Shown: in pieces, positions 1 to 9,126 of the stretch
Layout of the letters: each line of letters begins with the position of its first letter
Numbering within the stretch: the stretch's first letter is position 1
NCBI RefSeq assembly: GCF_006385595.1
Contig: NZ_CP041046.1
Coordinates: forward strand, 3,162,001-3,226,000
Length of the DNA: 64,000 nucleotides
Source: Luteibacter pinisoli
Lineage (GTDB): Bacteria; Pseudomonadota; Gammaproteobacteria; Xanthomonadales; Rhodanobacteraceae
Direction of reading: 5' to 3'
The notes under the pieces: generated by a model
What the model saw: the letters and a program-made list of their open reading frames with translations, nothing else
The model's database searches: none
Told to the model about the DNA's origin: nothing
Translations under genes and position numbers: made by a program

Positions 1-1
1 C

Positions 2-1996
2 AATGTCCTGCGCAACGGCGGTATCGCCGTGCGTGCGACGCGCGCGACCACGGCCGAGGAAATCCAGGCCTGCCTGGACGACCAGGCGCCGGACCTGGTG
101 CTGATGAATCCCGACGTGCCCGGCCTCGATGCGGTGCGCGTGCTGCGCCAGCTCGATGCCAGCGGCCGCGACCTGGCCGCCATCGCCGTGCTGGACCACC
201 TCGACGACGACGCCGTCTCGGACCTGCTGTCCGGCGGCGCCAACGGCGTGGCCCTGCGCAAGCGCCATGACCAGATCCTGGCCACGGTGCATCGCGAATT
301 CCAGGCCCTGTCCACGCGGCGCCAGGTGCGCCGGCTGGAAACGGCCCTGCGCGAAACCGAGCGCCGCTGCGACTCGCTGCTGGATTCCTCGCGCGACGCC
401 ATCGCCTACGTTCACGAGGGCATGCATGTCCGCGTGAACCAGGCTTACCTGGAGGCGTTCGGCTTCCAGGAATACGACGACATCATCGGCCTGCCGATTC
501 TTGACCTGATCTCGGGTACGCACGCCGACGACTTCAAGACCGCGCTGCGTGGGGTGTCCAAGGGCGAGAAATCGCCGCCGCCGATGGAGCTGCTGGCCCG
601 CCGCGACGACAGCAGCACCTTCAAGGCGCTGGTGGAATTCGCCCAGGCCACCTTTGAAGGCGAAGCCTGCCTGCAGATCGTGTTCCGCCAACAGACCGTG
701 GACGCGGCGCTGGTGGCGCAGCTCTACCAGGACCCGGTCACCGGCCTGTTCAACCGCGCCCGCACGCTCGAGCACATCGACGAAGCCGTGGCGGCTGCTG
801 CCGCCGGCCGTTCCGGCCAGGCGGTGGTCCTGATCGAGCCGGACAACTGGAAGGAGCTGGTGGCCACCGCCGGCATCGCCAACGCCGACCAGGTGCTGGC
901 CACGCTCGCCCAGCGCATCAAGGAGACGCTGGACGAGGAAGACGTCCCCGGCGTGCTGGGCGACCACACCTTCGGCATCGTGCTCTCGCCGCGTGGCGAC
1001 CTGGAGCATGCCGCCCTCACCGAGCGCCTGCGCTCGACCATCGCGGAAGCCATCGTCGATGCGGGCACCCGCTCGTTCACGGTCACCGTGACGGTGGGCG
1101 GCACGCTGCTGGCCGAGAAGAACGCCAACGCCGAAACGGTGCTCGACCAGGCCAGCGCGGCCCTGCGCAACGCCCAGAACCAGGGCGGCAACCGCGTGGA
1201 GCTGCACGATCCGGCGGCCCGCGAGAAGGCCGACGCCGAGCGCGAGCAGTACTGGCTGGACCTCGTCCGCGAAGCCCTCGCCCAGGACGGCCTGCGCCTC
1301 TACCACCAGCAGATCATCAGCCTGCAGGACGCCGCCGGCGAGTTCTACGAAATCCTGGTGCGCATGCGCGGCCCGAAGGGCGACGTGCTGCCCTCCTACT
1401 TCTTCCCGGTGGCCGAGCGTAACGGCCTCCTGCCGGCGATTGACCGCTGGGTGCTGGGCCATGCCATCGACGCCCTCGCCCACCGCGAGAACGACGGCCT
1501 GACCACCACCTACTTCGTGAAGATCACGGCGCAGTCGCTGGAAGATCCGGACCTGCTGCCGTGGCTGAAGCGTCGCCTGGAAACGGCAAAGCTTCGCCGC
1601 AGCACGCTCGTCATCGAGATGCCGGAATCGAAGGTGCTTTCCATGCTGCGCAAGGCGCAGGAGTTCTCGGCAGGCTGGCGCCAGTCGGGCGGCAAGTTCG
1701 CCATCGAGCAGTTCGGCTCGGGCCTGAACTCGTTCCAGATGCTGACCCACGTGGAAGCGGACTTCCTGAAGATCGACCGCAGCTACATGATCGACCTGCC
1801 GCAGCATCCGGAAAACCAGAAGCGCATTTCCGAGATTTGCAAGGAAGGCCATACCACCGGCAAGCAGACGGTCGCCGAATGGGTGGAGGATGCCGTGAGC
1901 ACCTCGTTGCTGTTCGCCTGCGGCGTGGACTTCGTGCAGGGCAATTTCCTGCAGGAGCCGGCCAAGGTGCTCGCCGAGGAATACCTGCCGGTCTGA
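2..1996 (+). CDS. fimX: FimX-like REC-PAS-GGDEF-EAL c-di-GMP effector (5' end outside window)
   Basis: The reading frame is open to base 2, so the N-terminus is missing. Visible parts in order are a receiver-like segment (about the first 85 residues, with PDLVLMNPD), a PAS domain (about 105-215), a GGDEF fold beginning at DPVTGLFNRARTL, and an EAL fold to the end. Both catalytic sites are degenerate: GGDEF reads GDHTF, EAL reads EIL, and the metal-binding loops read FVKITAQ and IEQFGSG. The closing QGNFLQEP is kept. By family knowledge this is a c-di-GMP-binding, non-catalytic protein of the FimX type that controls type IV pilus twitching. It is transcribed towards the rplS operon and ends at a shared terminator. 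The specific FimX orthology is an inference from architecture and degeneracy. Confidence 0.78.
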   Translation, partial: NVLRNGGIAVRATRATTAEEIQACLDDQAPDLVLMNPDVPGLDAVRVLRQLDASGRDLAAIAVLDHLDDDAVSDLLSGGANGVALRKRHDQILATVHREFQALSTRRQVRRLETALRETERRCDSLLDSSRDAIAYVHEGMHVRVNQAYLEAFGFQEYDDIIGLPILDLISGTHADDFKTALRGVSKGEKSPPPMELLARRDDSSTFKALVEFAQATFEGEACLQIVFRQQTVDAALVAQLYQDPVTGLFNRARTLEHIDEAVAAAAAGRSGQAVVLIEPDNWKELVATAGIANADQVLATLAQRIKETLDEEDVPGVLGDHTFGIVLSPRGDLEHAALTERLRSTIAEAIVDAGTRSFTVTVTVGGTLLAEKNANAETVLDQASAALRNAQNQGGNRVELHDPAAREKADAEREQYWLDLVREALAQDGLRLYHQQIISLQDAAGEFYEILVRMRGPKGDVLPSYFFPVAERNGLLPAIDRWVLGHAIDALAHRENDGLTTTYFVKITAQSLEDPDLLPWLKRRLETAKLRRSTLVIEMPESKVLSMLRKAQEFSAGWRQSGGKFAIEQFGSGLNSFQMLTHVEADFLKIDRSYMIDLPQHPENQKRISEICKEGHTTGKQTVAEWVEDAVSTSLLFACGVDFVQGNFLQEPAKVLAEEYLPV

Positions 1997-2023
1997 ACTA
2001 TCGCCGGCAGGAACGTCACCCAC

Positions 2024-2055
2024 AAAAAAGCCCGCGATCGCTCGCGGGCTTTTTT
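2024..2055. terminator. Bidirectional rho-independent terminator
   Basis: A-tract, GCCCGCGA, a four-base loop, TCGCGGGC and a T-tract form a symmetric hairpin. It sits between the fimX-like gene on plus and rplS on minus and can stop transcription from both sides. Confidence 0.92.
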
Positions 2056-2075
2056 GTGTGCCTTGCAGCAGCCGA

Positions 2076-2480
2076 TTACTCGGCGGCAGCAGCGGCGGCA
2101 GCAGCCTTCTTCGCAACCTTGGCGGCAGCGGCGGCAGCCACGTCTTCCTTGATGCGGGCAGCCTTGCCTTCCAGGCCACGCAGGAAGTACAGCTTGGCGC
2201 CACGAACCTTGCCCTTACGCTTCACTTCGACCGAGTCGATGGCCTGGCTGTGCGACTGGAACACGCGCTCGACGCCGGTGCCGTGCGAGATCTTGCGCAC
2301 GGTGAAGGCGGAATGCAGACCGCGGCTGCGCTTGGCAATGACGACACCTTCGAACGCCTGGACGCGCTCGCGGTTGCCTTCCTTGACCTTGACGTTAACG
2401 ACCACGGTGTCGCCAGGGCCGAAATCCGGCAGCTGGCGGGTGATCTGCTCGGCTTCGAACTGTTGGAGAAGTTTGTTCAT
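2076..2480 (-). CDS. rplS: 50S ribosomal protein L19
   Basis: A 134-residue L19, located at the 30S-50S interface. The conserved core is clear (MNKLLQQFEAEQ, FGPGDTVVVNVKV, AFEGVVIAKRSRG, RVFQSHSQAIDSVEV). The ATG at 2480 is preferred over the GTG at 2489 because an AGGTG Shine-Dalgarno lies just upstream. Last gene of rpsP-rimM-trmD-rplS, 12 bases after trmD. The C-terminal 20 or so residues are an extra Ala/Lys tail (KVAKKAAAAA...), longer than the compact E. coli protein; such Ala-rich tails occur in G+C-rich relatives. Confidence 0.97.
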   Translation of the reverse strand: MNKLLQQFEAEQITRQLPDFGPGDTVVVNVKVKEGNRERVQAFEGVVIAKRSRGLHSAFTVRKISHGTGVERVFQSHSQAIDSVEVKRKGKVRGAKLYFLRGLEGKAARIKEDVAAAAAAKVAKKAAAAAAAAE

Positions 2481-2492
2481 GGCACACACCTG

Positions 2493-3275
2493 TTAATTTT
2501 TGTTACGGCGGTCGTCGCCGGCCGCGGCGTTTGGCCGTGCATAGTCACGGCGGAACTCATCCAGCAAAGCCCGGGATTCATCATCCAGGACCAGCTGCGT
2601 TAGCAAATCCGGCCGGCGCAGCCAGGTTCGACCTAGCGACTGCTTCCTGCGCCAGCGGCGAATGGCCGCGTGGTCACCAGAGAGCAGCACCTCCGGCACG
2701 CCACCCCATGCATCGTGCTGCACGGGACGGGTGTAGTGCGGGCAATCCAGCAAGCCGTCCGAGAACGAATCCTGCTGGTGGGACTGTGCATCGTTCAACG
2801 CACCGTCCTGCAGACGACCCACCGCATCGATAACCACCGCTGCGCCGAGCTCTCCGCCAGACAGCACATAATCGCCGATTGAGAGCTCTTCGTCGACCTC
2901 GTGCTGGACCAGGCGTTCGTCCACACCTTCATAACGTCCGCAGATCAGGGCAATTCGCGGCATGTTTGCCAGCGCTTCCACCCGTTTCTGCGTCAGCCGC
3001 GCGCCTTGCGGGCTGAGGTAAATCACGTGCACCGGCTCCGGTGCCGCCTCACGAATGGCTGCGAGCGCGGCCCGCAACGGATCGATCAGCATCACCATGC
3101 CCGGCCCACCGCCAAACGGGCGGCCGTCCACGGTGCGGTAATTGTCGGTGGCGAAGTCGCGCGGATTCCAGGTTTCCACCTGGAGCAGCTCGCGCTGCTG
3201 CGCCCTTCCCACCACCCCGATACCGGCCGACTGGCGGACGAAATCAGGAAACAGAGTAACCACGTCGATGCGCAT
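2493..3275 (-). CDS. trmD: tRNA (guanine-N1-)-methyltransferase TrmD
   Basis: A 260-residue SPOUT methyltransferase that makes m1G37 in tRNAs reading CNN codons and so prevents +1 frameshifting. Family signatures are MRIDVVTLFPDFV at the start, FGGGPGMVM, the knot motif ICGRYEGVDERL, and SIGDYVLSGGELGAAV, which forms the AdoMet-binding deep knot. The length is normal. It lies 17 bases after rimM and 12 bases before rplS, so the four genes are almost certainly one transcript. The C-terminus has an Asn/Lys/Arg-rich end but nothing abnormal. Confidence 0.97.
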   Translation of the reverse strand: MRIDVVTLFPDFVRQSAGIGVVGRAQQRELLQVETWNPRDFATDNYRTVDGRPFGGGPGMVMLIDPLRAALAAIREAAPEPVHVIYLSPQGARLTQKRVEALANMPRIALICGRYEGVDERLVQHEVDEELSIGDYVLSGGELGAAVVIDAVGRLQDGALNDAQSHQQDSFSDGLLDCPHYTRPVQHDAWGGVPEVLLSGDHAAIRRWRRKQSLGRTWLRRPDLLTQLVLDDESRALLDEFRRDYARPNAAAGDDRRNKN

Positions 3276-3292
3276 GACCCGGCTACCGCTGC

Positions 3293-3808
3293 TTAAAACT
3301 CGGGGTCCCAGTCCACCACGATGCGGCCAGCGTCGAAATCGACGGACTGCACGTAGGGGCCCTGGACGAACGGAACCAGACGCTCCCTCTCACCATCCTT
3401 GACCACCATGACGTCGTTGGCGCCGGTGGAAAACAGATGGCTTACCCGGCCGAGCAGGACGGATTCCGTGGTGACGACCTCAAGACCTTCGAGATCGACC
3501 CAGTAGAACTCGCCCGGGGCGGGCGGCGGCAGCAGATCGCGCGAAACCGTGATTTCGCAACCGACCAGCGTGGCCGCCTGGTCGCGATCCTCGATACCTG
3601 GCAGGGAGGCAACCATGCCCTTGCCCTGCGCGTTACCGCGGATCCCGCTCATCTCCCGTTCCACGCCCGGCGCGGTCAGCAGCCAGGGCTGGTACCGGAA
3701 GATCTGGAGGCGGGGCTCGGTCCAGCTTTCAAGCTTGACCTGGCCCTGCACACCATGGAGCCCAACGATGCGCCCTACGCGGACGCGCCTGCCAGGCTCA
3801 GTCGACAT
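3293..3808 (-). CDS. rimM: Ribosome maturation factor RimM
   Basis: A 171-residue 16S rRNA processing protein needed for maturation of the 30S head; it binds S19. The N-terminal RimM barrel starts RRVRVGRIVGLHGVQGQVK, and the PRC-barrel half contains GEFYWVDLEGLEVVTTE and ANDVMVVKDGERERLVPFV. The start codon overlaps the stop of rpsP (TGATG), which implies translational coupling between S16 and its assembly partner. Nothing is unusual in sequence or length. Confidence 0.96.
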   Translation of the reverse strand: MSTEPGRRVRVGRIVGLHGVQGQVKLESWTEPRLQIFRYQPWLLTAPGVEREMSGIRGNAQGKGMVASLPGIEDRDQAATLVGCEITVSRDLLPPPAPGEFYWVDLEGLEVVTTESVLLGRVSHLFSTGANDVMVVKDGERERLVPFVQGPYVQSVDFDAGRIVVDWDPEF

Positions 3809-4059
3809 CAGGCAGCCAGCTTGCCGGCTTCCTTGACGAGCGCGCGGACCTTATCGGTCAGCTGAGCGCCCTTGGCCACCCAGGCGTTGACCTTGGCGAC
3901 GTCGAGCTCGAGACGCTTATCAGCGCCCGAAGCGACCGGGTTGTAGTAGCCAACACGCTCGATGTTACGACCGTCGCGCGGGCTGCGCTGGTCGGTCACA
4001 ACGATGTGATAAAACGGACGGCCCTTGGCGCCACCGCGCGAAAGACGAATCTTGACCAT
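3808..4059 (-). CDS. rpsP: 30S ribosomal protein S16
   Basis: An 83-residue S16, an early 16S-binding protein. The signature MVKIRLSRGGAKGRPFY opens the protein, followed by VTDQRSPRDGRNIERVGYYNP. It is the first gene of the rpsP-rimM-trmD-rplS operon, with its stop overlapping the rimM start by one base. A -10-like TAAAAT lies about 70 bases upstream. The length matches the family. Confidence 0.97.
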   Translation of the reverse strand: MVKIRLSRGGAKGRPFYHIVVTDQRSPRDGRNIERVGYYNPVASGADKRLELDVAKVNAWVAKGAQLTDKVRALVKEAGKLAA

Positions 4060-4128
4060 AAGTTACGTGCTCCAGAGTGCCGGATGCCGGCAAAGCGCGC
4101 GCGAGAAGCGGGCGCGGTAAAGCCGGAC

Positions 4129-4134
4129 ATTTTA
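4129..4134 (-). promoter_or_regulatory. Candidate -10 box of the rpsP operon
   Basis: On the minus strand the sequence reads AGCTAAAATGTCCGG, a five-of-six match to TATAAT followed by a G+C-rich discriminator as often seen at ribosomal promoters. No convincing -35 box is visible. The deduced leader is about 65 nt. Confidence 0.45.
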
Positions 4135-4152
4135 GCTAAAGTTTTCAGAAAT

Positions 4153-4188
4153 GGAAGTACCTGCGGGCACTTCCGTGGCCTTACGGCC
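4153..4188 (-). terminator. Possible weak terminator hairpins after ffh
   Basis: Two small stems lie directly after the ffh stop: GGCC/GGCC with a TTAC loop (4177-4188), and GGAAGT/ACTTCC (4153-4174). On the minus strand they are followed by ATTTCTG, so the T-tract is poor. They could separate ffh from the rpsP promoter. Confidence 0.35.
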
Positions 4189-4191
4189 GAT

Positions 4192-5571
4192 TTAGCGGGG
4201 CGGCATCATCCCGCCCATGCCGCCCATGCCTTTCATCGCGCCACGCATCTGGCGCATCAGGCCCTTGCTGCCACCCTTGGACAGCTTGGACATCATCTTT
4301 TCCATCTGCATGAACTGCTTGAGCAGGCGGTTGACGTCCGCCGGCTGGGTACCCGAGCCGCGTGCGACACGGGCCTTGCGCGAGCCGTTCAGGAGATCCG
4401 GGTGACGGCGCTCCTTCTTGGTCATCGAGCCGATGATGGCGACCATCTTGTTCAGCTCACCGTCGTTGACCTTCGACTTGACGTTCTCAGGCAGGCTGGA
4501 GACGCCGGGTAGCTTGTCCATCAGGCCGGCCAGGCCGCCCATGTTGTTCATCTGCTCGAGCTGGTCGCGCATGTCGTTGAGATCGAAGCGCTTGCCCTTC
4601 ATGACCTTCTCGGCCAGCTTCTGGGCTTTCTCGTGATCGACCTTGCGCTCGACCTCTTCGACCAGCGACAGGACGTCGCCCATGCCGAGGATGCGCTGCG
4701 CGACGCGGTCCGGATGGAACGGCTCCAGCGCGTCGGTCTTCTCGCCGGCGCCCAGGAACTTGATGGGGCGGCCGGTGACATAGCGGACCGACAGGGCGGC
4801 ACCGCCACGGGCATCGCCGTCGGTCTTGGTCAGCACGACGCCGGTGAGCGGCAGCGCGTCCGCGAACGCCTTGGCGACGTTGGCGGCATCCTGGCCGGTC
4901 ATTGAATCGACGACGAACAGGGTTTCAATCGGATCCAGGGCGCCGTGGAGGGCCTTGATCTCGTCCATCATCGCGGCGTCGACGTGCAGGCGGCCGGCGG
5001 TATCCACCAGCAGCACGTCGATCACTTCGCGGCGGGCGGCGGCCACGGCGGCCTTCGCGATGTCCACCGGATTCTGGCCCGCTTCGGACGGGAAGAACGA
5101 CACCTCGACCTGGGACGCGAGCGTGCGCAGCTGTTCGATCGCCGCCGGACGGTAGACGTCGCAGCTGACGACCATCACGCGCTTCTTCTTGCGCTCCTTC
5201 AGGAAGCGGGCGAGCTTGGCGACGGTGGTGGTTTTACCCGCACCCTGCAGGCCGGCCATGAGGACCACGGCGGGCGGCTGGGCGGCGAGGTTCAGCTCGC
5301 TGTTGGCGGCGCCCATGACGGCGGTGAGCTCGTCGCTGACGACCTTCACCAGCGCCTGGCCCGGGGACAGGCTCTTGAGCACGTCCTGGCCGACAGCGCG
5401 GACCTTCACGCGCTCGACCAGCGCCTTCACCACCGGCAGGGCCACGTCGGCCTCGAGCAGGGCGATGCGGACTTCGCGCAGGGTCTCGCGGATGTTTTCT
5501 TCGGTCAGCCGGCCGCGACCACGCAGGCGGTTAACGGTGTCGGATAGGCGTTGGCTGAGCGATTCAAACAT
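4192..5571 (-). CDS. ffh: Signal recognition particle protein Ffh
   Basis: A 459-residue SRP54-type GTPase that, with 4.5S RNA and FtsY, targets nascent inner-membrane proteins. The N domain begins MFESLSQRLSDTVNRLRG. The G domain has the P-loop GLQGAGKTTTVAKLA, DTAGRLHVD and TKTDGDARGGAAL. The C-terminal M domain is Met-rich and ends GGMGGMMPPR. The frame is open well upstream, but homology and the promoter at 5605 fix the ATG at 5571. No 4.5S RNA gene was recognised here. Confidence 0.97.
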   Translation of the reverse strand: MFESLSQRLSDTVNRLRGRGRLTEENIRETLREVRIALLEADVALPVVKALVERVKVRAVGQDVLKSLSPGQALVKVVSDELTAVMGAANSELNLAAQPPAVVLMAGLQGAGKTTTVAKLARFLKERKKKRVMVVSCDVYRPAAIEQLRTLASQVEVSFFPSEAGQNPVDIAKAAVAAARREVIDVLLVDTAGRLHVDAAMMDEIKALHGALDPIETLFVVDSMTGQDAANVAKAFADALPLTGVVLTKTDGDARGGAALSVRYVTGRPIKFLGAGEKTDALEPFHPDRVAQRILGMGDVLSLVEEVERKVDHEKAQKLAEKVMKGKRFDLNDMRDQLEQMNNMGGLAGLMDKLPGVSSLPENVKSKVNDGELNKMVAIIGSMTKKERRHPDLLNGSRKARVARGSGTQPADVNRLLKQFMQMEKMMSKLSKGGSKGLMRQMRGAMKGMGGMGGMMPPR

Positions 5572-5604
5572 GGCGAGAGCCGTCGGGGATGCCGTAAACG
5601 ACGA

Positions 5605-5610
5605 ATTATA
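5605..5610 (-). promoter_or_regulatory. -10 box upstream of ffh
   Basis: A perfect TATAAT on the minus strand, 34 bases before the ffh start. The -35 region 16-18 bases further up (CTCTTA/TCTCTT) is a poor match. Confidence 0.5.
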
Positions 5611-5698
5611 GCTGGTTACCGTCGCATAAGAGAGCCGGGCACAAATGCCACTGTGTCGCATTCCGCTCCCCTGCCCCGCTATGCCACACTGCGCGCCC

Positions 5699-6493
5699 AT
5701 GATCGTCTCCCTTTCGCTGGCCGCCATCGTCCTGTACCTGTCCGCTGCCGGCGTCCTCGCCCGGCCGCTGGCCACGGGCGGGCAGCCGTTGCGGCGGGTG
5801 GGCATGGCGCTGGCGGGCGTCGCCGCCCTGGCCCATGCCGCCGTCCTGCTCGGTGCCCATCGCGGGACGCTGGACCTGCACTTCTTTGCGGCGCTGTCCC
5901 TGGTGGCGTGGATCGCGTCGGCCCTCACCCTGCTGGTGAACCTCTCGCGCCCGGTGGCCGGGCTGGGCATCCTGATCTTCCCGCTCACGGCCGCCTTCGT
6001 GGCGGTCGACGCGTTCCTCGCCCCGCGCACCGCGCCCATGGCGATGACCTGGCAGATCGAGATGCACGTGACGATCGCGGTGTTCGCGTTCGGCCTGCTG
6101 TCGATTGCCGCCGCGCTGGCCATCCTCCTGGCGATTCAGGAGCGGGCCCTGCGGCGCAGCCGTTTCGGCCACTGGCTGCGCGCCCTGCCCCCGCTGACGC
6201 TGACCGAAGTGCTGCTGTTCCGCCTGATCGGCGCCGGGTTCATCCTGCTCACCCTCACCCTGGTCACCGGCGCACTGTTCGTCGGCGACCTGTTCAGCCA
6301 GCACCTCGTGCACAAGACGGTGCTCTCGATCGTCGCCTGGGTGGTGTTCGGCGTGCTGCTGTGGGGCCGCTGGCGCCACGGCTGGCGCGGCATCCGCGCG
6401 GTGAATCTCACGCTCACCGGCATGGGCATCCTGCTGCTGGCGTTCTTCGGCACCAAGCTGGTGCTGGAATTGATCCTGCACCGCACCGCCTGA
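5699..6493 (+). CDS. ypjD: YpjD-like inner-membrane protein, CcsA/HemX (cytochrome c assembly) family
   Basis: A 264-residue protein made almost entirely of hydrophobic segments, about eight predicted membrane helices, starting MIVSLSLAAIVLYLSAAG. It matches the CcsA/CcmC/HemX cytochrome c assembly fold, including EMHVTIAVFAFGLLSIAAALA and the late helix VHKTVLSIVAWVVFGVLLW with a conserved His. It is divergent from ffh, the same neighbourhood as E. coli ypjD, which supports the name. The ATG at 5699 is chosen over an in-frame start at 5645 because the earlier 18 residues are Pro/Cys-rich and not family-like. The exact biochemical role is unknown; family members bind or handle haem. Confidence 0.8.
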   Translation: MIVSLSLAAIVLYLSAAGVLARPLATGGQPLRRVGMALAGVAALAHAAVLLGAHRGTLDLHFFAALSLVAWIASALTLLVNLSRPVAGLGILIFPLTAAFVAVDAFLAPRTAPMAMTWQIEMHVTIAVFAFGLLSIAAALAILLAIQERALRRSRFGHWLRALPPLTLTEVLLFRLIGAGFILLTLTLVTGALFVGDLFSQHLVHKTVLSIVAWVVFGVLLWGRWRHGWRGIRAVNLTLTGMGILLLAFFGTKLVLELILHRTA

Positions 6494-6497
6494 CGGC

Positions 6498-7889
6498 TTA
6501 TTCGCGGCTCGCGTCGATCGCCTGGGACAGCCGGTCCACCGCAATCACTTCCATGTCGCCGACGCGACCGCGCTTGGGCGCATTGGCCGCCGGCACCACG
6601 GCGCGACGGAAACCGTGCGTCGCCGCTTCCTTCAGGCGCTCTTCGCCGTTGGGCACCGGGCGAATTTCACCCGACAGGCCCACTTCGCCGAAGGCGATGG
6701 TTTTCTCCGGCAACGGCCGGTCGCGCAGGCTGGACAGCACGGCCATCAGCACCGGCACGTCGGAGGCCGTTTCCTGCACACGAATGCCGCCGACCACGTT
6801 GACGAACACGTCCTGGTCGTACGCCGCGACACCGCCGTGGCGGTGCAGGACGGCCAGCAGCATCGCCAGGCGATTCTGCTCCAGGCCCAGCACCACGCGG
6901 CGCGGATTACTGAGCGAGGACTGATCGACCAGCGCCTGTACCTCCACCAGCAGCGGCCGCGTGCCTTCGCGGGTGACCATGACCGCACTGCCCGGCGTCG
7001 GGCCCGCATGGGAGGAAAGGAAGATCGCCGATGGGTTGGGCACTTCGCGCAGGCCCTTTTCGGACATCGCGAACACACCGAGTTCGTTCACCGCGCCGAA
7101 GCGGTTCTTGAAGGCGCGCAGCACGCGGAAGCGGCTGCCGGACTCGCCTTCGAAATACAGCACCGCGTCGACCATGTGCTCGAGCACGCGCGGGCCGGCG
7201 ATGCCGCCCTCCTTGGTGACGTGGCCCACGAGGAACACGGACGTACCGGTTTCCTTCGCGAAGCGCGTGAGCTTGGCCGCGGATTCGCGCACCTGGCTCA
7301 CCGAGCCCGGGGCGGCGGTGAGCATCTCCGTCCAGATGGTCTGGATGGAATCGATGACCAGCACGCGCGGACGCGCCGACGCGGCCTGTTCAAGAATCCG
7401 CTCAATGCAGGTTTCCGCCAGGGCATGCAGCGGCGCCAGCGGCAAATCGAGGCGCTGGGCGCGGCCGGCGACCTGGGCCAGTGATTCCTCGCCGGTGACA
7501 TACAGGCTCGGCAACACGGCGCCCAACGTGCCCAGCATCTGCAGCAGCAGGGTGGACTTGCCGATGCCCGGGTCGCCGCCGATGAGGACGACGGATCCGT
7601 CGACGAGGCCACCGCCGAGCACGCGGTCGAGCTCACCGATGCCGGTGTTCGTGCGCGCTTCCGCGGTCAGCAGCACTTCGGTCAGCGGCGTGATCTGCGG
7701 TGCGCCTGCCGCGGCGCCCGCGTAGCCGCCCCGACGCGCACCCGGCGTGGCCACGGCGTTCGGCTTGGCCGGCTGCAGGACGAATTCGGTGAGCACGTTC
7801 CACTCGGCGCATTCGGCGCACTGGCCCTGCCACTTGCTGTGTTCGGCGCCGCACTGGGTGCAGACGTAGGCGGTCTTGGCCTTGGCCAT
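6498..7889 (-). CDS. radA: DNA repair protein RadA (Sms)
   Basis: A 463-residue RadA, a DnaB-like ATPase that promotes branch migration in recombinational repair. The zinc finger CTQCGAEHSKWQGQCAEC is at the N-terminus, followed by the Walker A GGDPGIGKSTLLLQ, the family hallmark KNRFGAVNELGVF, and a LonP-like C-terminal domain (GLEQNRLAMLLAVL, SSLRDRPLPEKTIAFGEVGLSG). Start at the ATG at 7889 (MAKAKTAYVC). It lies 76 bases downstream of alr on the same strand and ends four bases from ypjD. Confidence 0.96.
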   Translation of the reverse strand: MAKAKTAYVCTQCGAEHSKWQGQCAECAEWNVLTEFVLQPAKPNAVATPGARRGGYAGAAAGAPQITPLTEVLLTAEARTNTGIGELDRVLGGGLVDGSVVLIGGDPGIGKSTLLLQMLGTLGAVLPSLYVTGEESLAQVAGRAQRLDLPLAPLHALAETCIERILEQAASARPRVLVIDSIQTIWTEMLTAAPGSVSQVRESAAKLTRFAKETGTSVFLVGHVTKEGGIAGPRVLEHMVDAVLYFEGESGSRFRVLRAFKNRFGAVNELGVFAMSEKGLREVPNPSAIFLSSHAGPTPGSAVMVTREGTRPLLVEVQALVDQSSLSNPRRVVLGLEQNRLAMLLAVLHRHGGVAAYDQDVFVNVVGGIRVQETASDVPVLMAVLSSLRDRPLPEKTIAFGEVGLSGEIRPVPNGEERLKEAATHGFRRAVVPAANAPKRGRVGDMEVIAVDRLSQAIDASRE

Positions 7890-7965
7890 GGGTATCCGTG
7901 TTCGATGGGGAGCTGGCGGAAGGTATAGCGCAGGTGCGTCGCACGCCACGATACCAGCCGGCGGA

Positions 7966-9054
7966 TCAGCCTTCGTCGTCGACGAAGAGCACGCGGCGGG
8001 TCATGCCACAGGTGAGGTCGTACGAAATTGTCCCCGCGGCGGCGGCCACGGTCTCCACCGGCAGGCCGGCACCCCACAGCGTGACCCGGTCGCCCACGCG
8101 GGCATCGGGGACGCCACGCAGGTCGAGGGTAATCAGATCCATCGATACGCGCCCGACCAGCGGCGCCAGCTGCCCGTTCACCAGGACAGGCGTTCCCTGC
8201 ACGGCGCTGCGCGGGTAGCCATCGCCGTAGCCGATCGCGGCCACGCCCACGGCCATGTCTTCGGGGCAGGTGTACGTGCCGTTGTAGCCGACACGCTCGC
8301 CCCTGGCCAGCTGGTTGATGGCCACCAGGCGCGTGGTGAGCGTCATCGCGGGACGGAAACCGAAATCGGCGCCACTGCGGCCCTCCACCACCGAGAGACC
8401 GTAGAGCAGGCCGCCCGTGCGCACCCAGTCACCGCGCGCATCCGGCCAGCCGAGGACGGCCGCGGAATTGGACAGGGCACGCGGGCCCTCGAGCCCGTCG
8501 GTGGCCTCGCGGAATCGCTGGATCTGCAACGCGGTATCGCGCCCCTCGAATTCCTCCGACGACGCGAAATGGGTCATCAGGCCCACCTCCGGTGCGATGG
8601 CGGGCATGGCCGTGAGCAGGGCGTGCACCTCGCGGGCACGGGCCGGCGCGAAGCCCAACCGGTGCATCCCGGTATCCACCTTGATCCAGACCGTAAGCGC
8701 GCCCCGCGCGGCATCGGCCCGGGCCAGCCACGGAAGCTGCGCATCGTGGTGGATCAGGGCTTCGAGCTTCAGGCGCTGCATCTCGGCGATATCCGCCGGC
8801 GTATCCGGCCCCGACAGCACGACGATCCGCTGGCGATGCCCGGCGGCACGAAGGCGCAGGCCGTCGGCGATCGCGGCGACGGCGAACGCCTCGGCCTCGC
8901 TATCCAGCGCCCGTGCCACACGCTCCAGGCCGTGGCCGTAGGCATCAGCCTTCACCACGGCCATCACGCGCGCGCCGGACGCCAGGGCGCGCACGCGCGC
9001 CAGGTTATGGCGCAGGGCACCGAGGTGGATGGTGGCAACGGTGGTACGGCTCAT
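7966..9054 (-). CDS. alr: Alanine racemase
   Basis: A 362-residue fold-type III PLP enzyme converting L- to D-alanine for peptidoglycan. The PLP lysine is in VMAVVKADAYGHG (Lys35). The second-domain motifs RVGYNGTYTCPEDM (catalytic Tyr region), IGYGDGYPRS and GRVSMDLITLDL are all present. The ATG at 9054 (MSRTTVATIHL) fits the family better than an upstream alternative at 9066. The position between dnaB and radA matches related genomes, but here three unrelated genes separate it from dnaB. Confidence 0.94.
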   Translation of the reverse strand: MSRTTVATIHLGALRHNLARVRALASGARVMAVVKADAYGHGLERVARALDSEAEAFAVAAIADGLRLRAAGHRQRIVVLSGPDTPADIAEMQRLKLEALIHHDAQLPWLARADAARGALTVWIKVDTGMHRLGFAPARAREVHALLTAMPAIAPEVGLMTHFASSEEFEGRDTALQIQRFREATDGLEGPRALSNSAAVLGWPDARGDWVRTGGLLYGLSVVEGRSGADFGFRPAMTLTTRLVAINQLARGERVGYNGTYTCPEDMAVGVAAIGYGDGYPRSAVQGTPVLVNGQLAPLVGRVSMDLITLDLRGVPDARVGDRVTLWGAGLPVETVAAAAGTISYDLTCGMTRRVLFVDDEG

Positions 9055-9126
9055 GGGCAACAGCACTTCGATATCACGAACGCCTAGGATAGCCGCTCAG
9101 CCCGGGCACCCGCATGGCGCGAAAGA

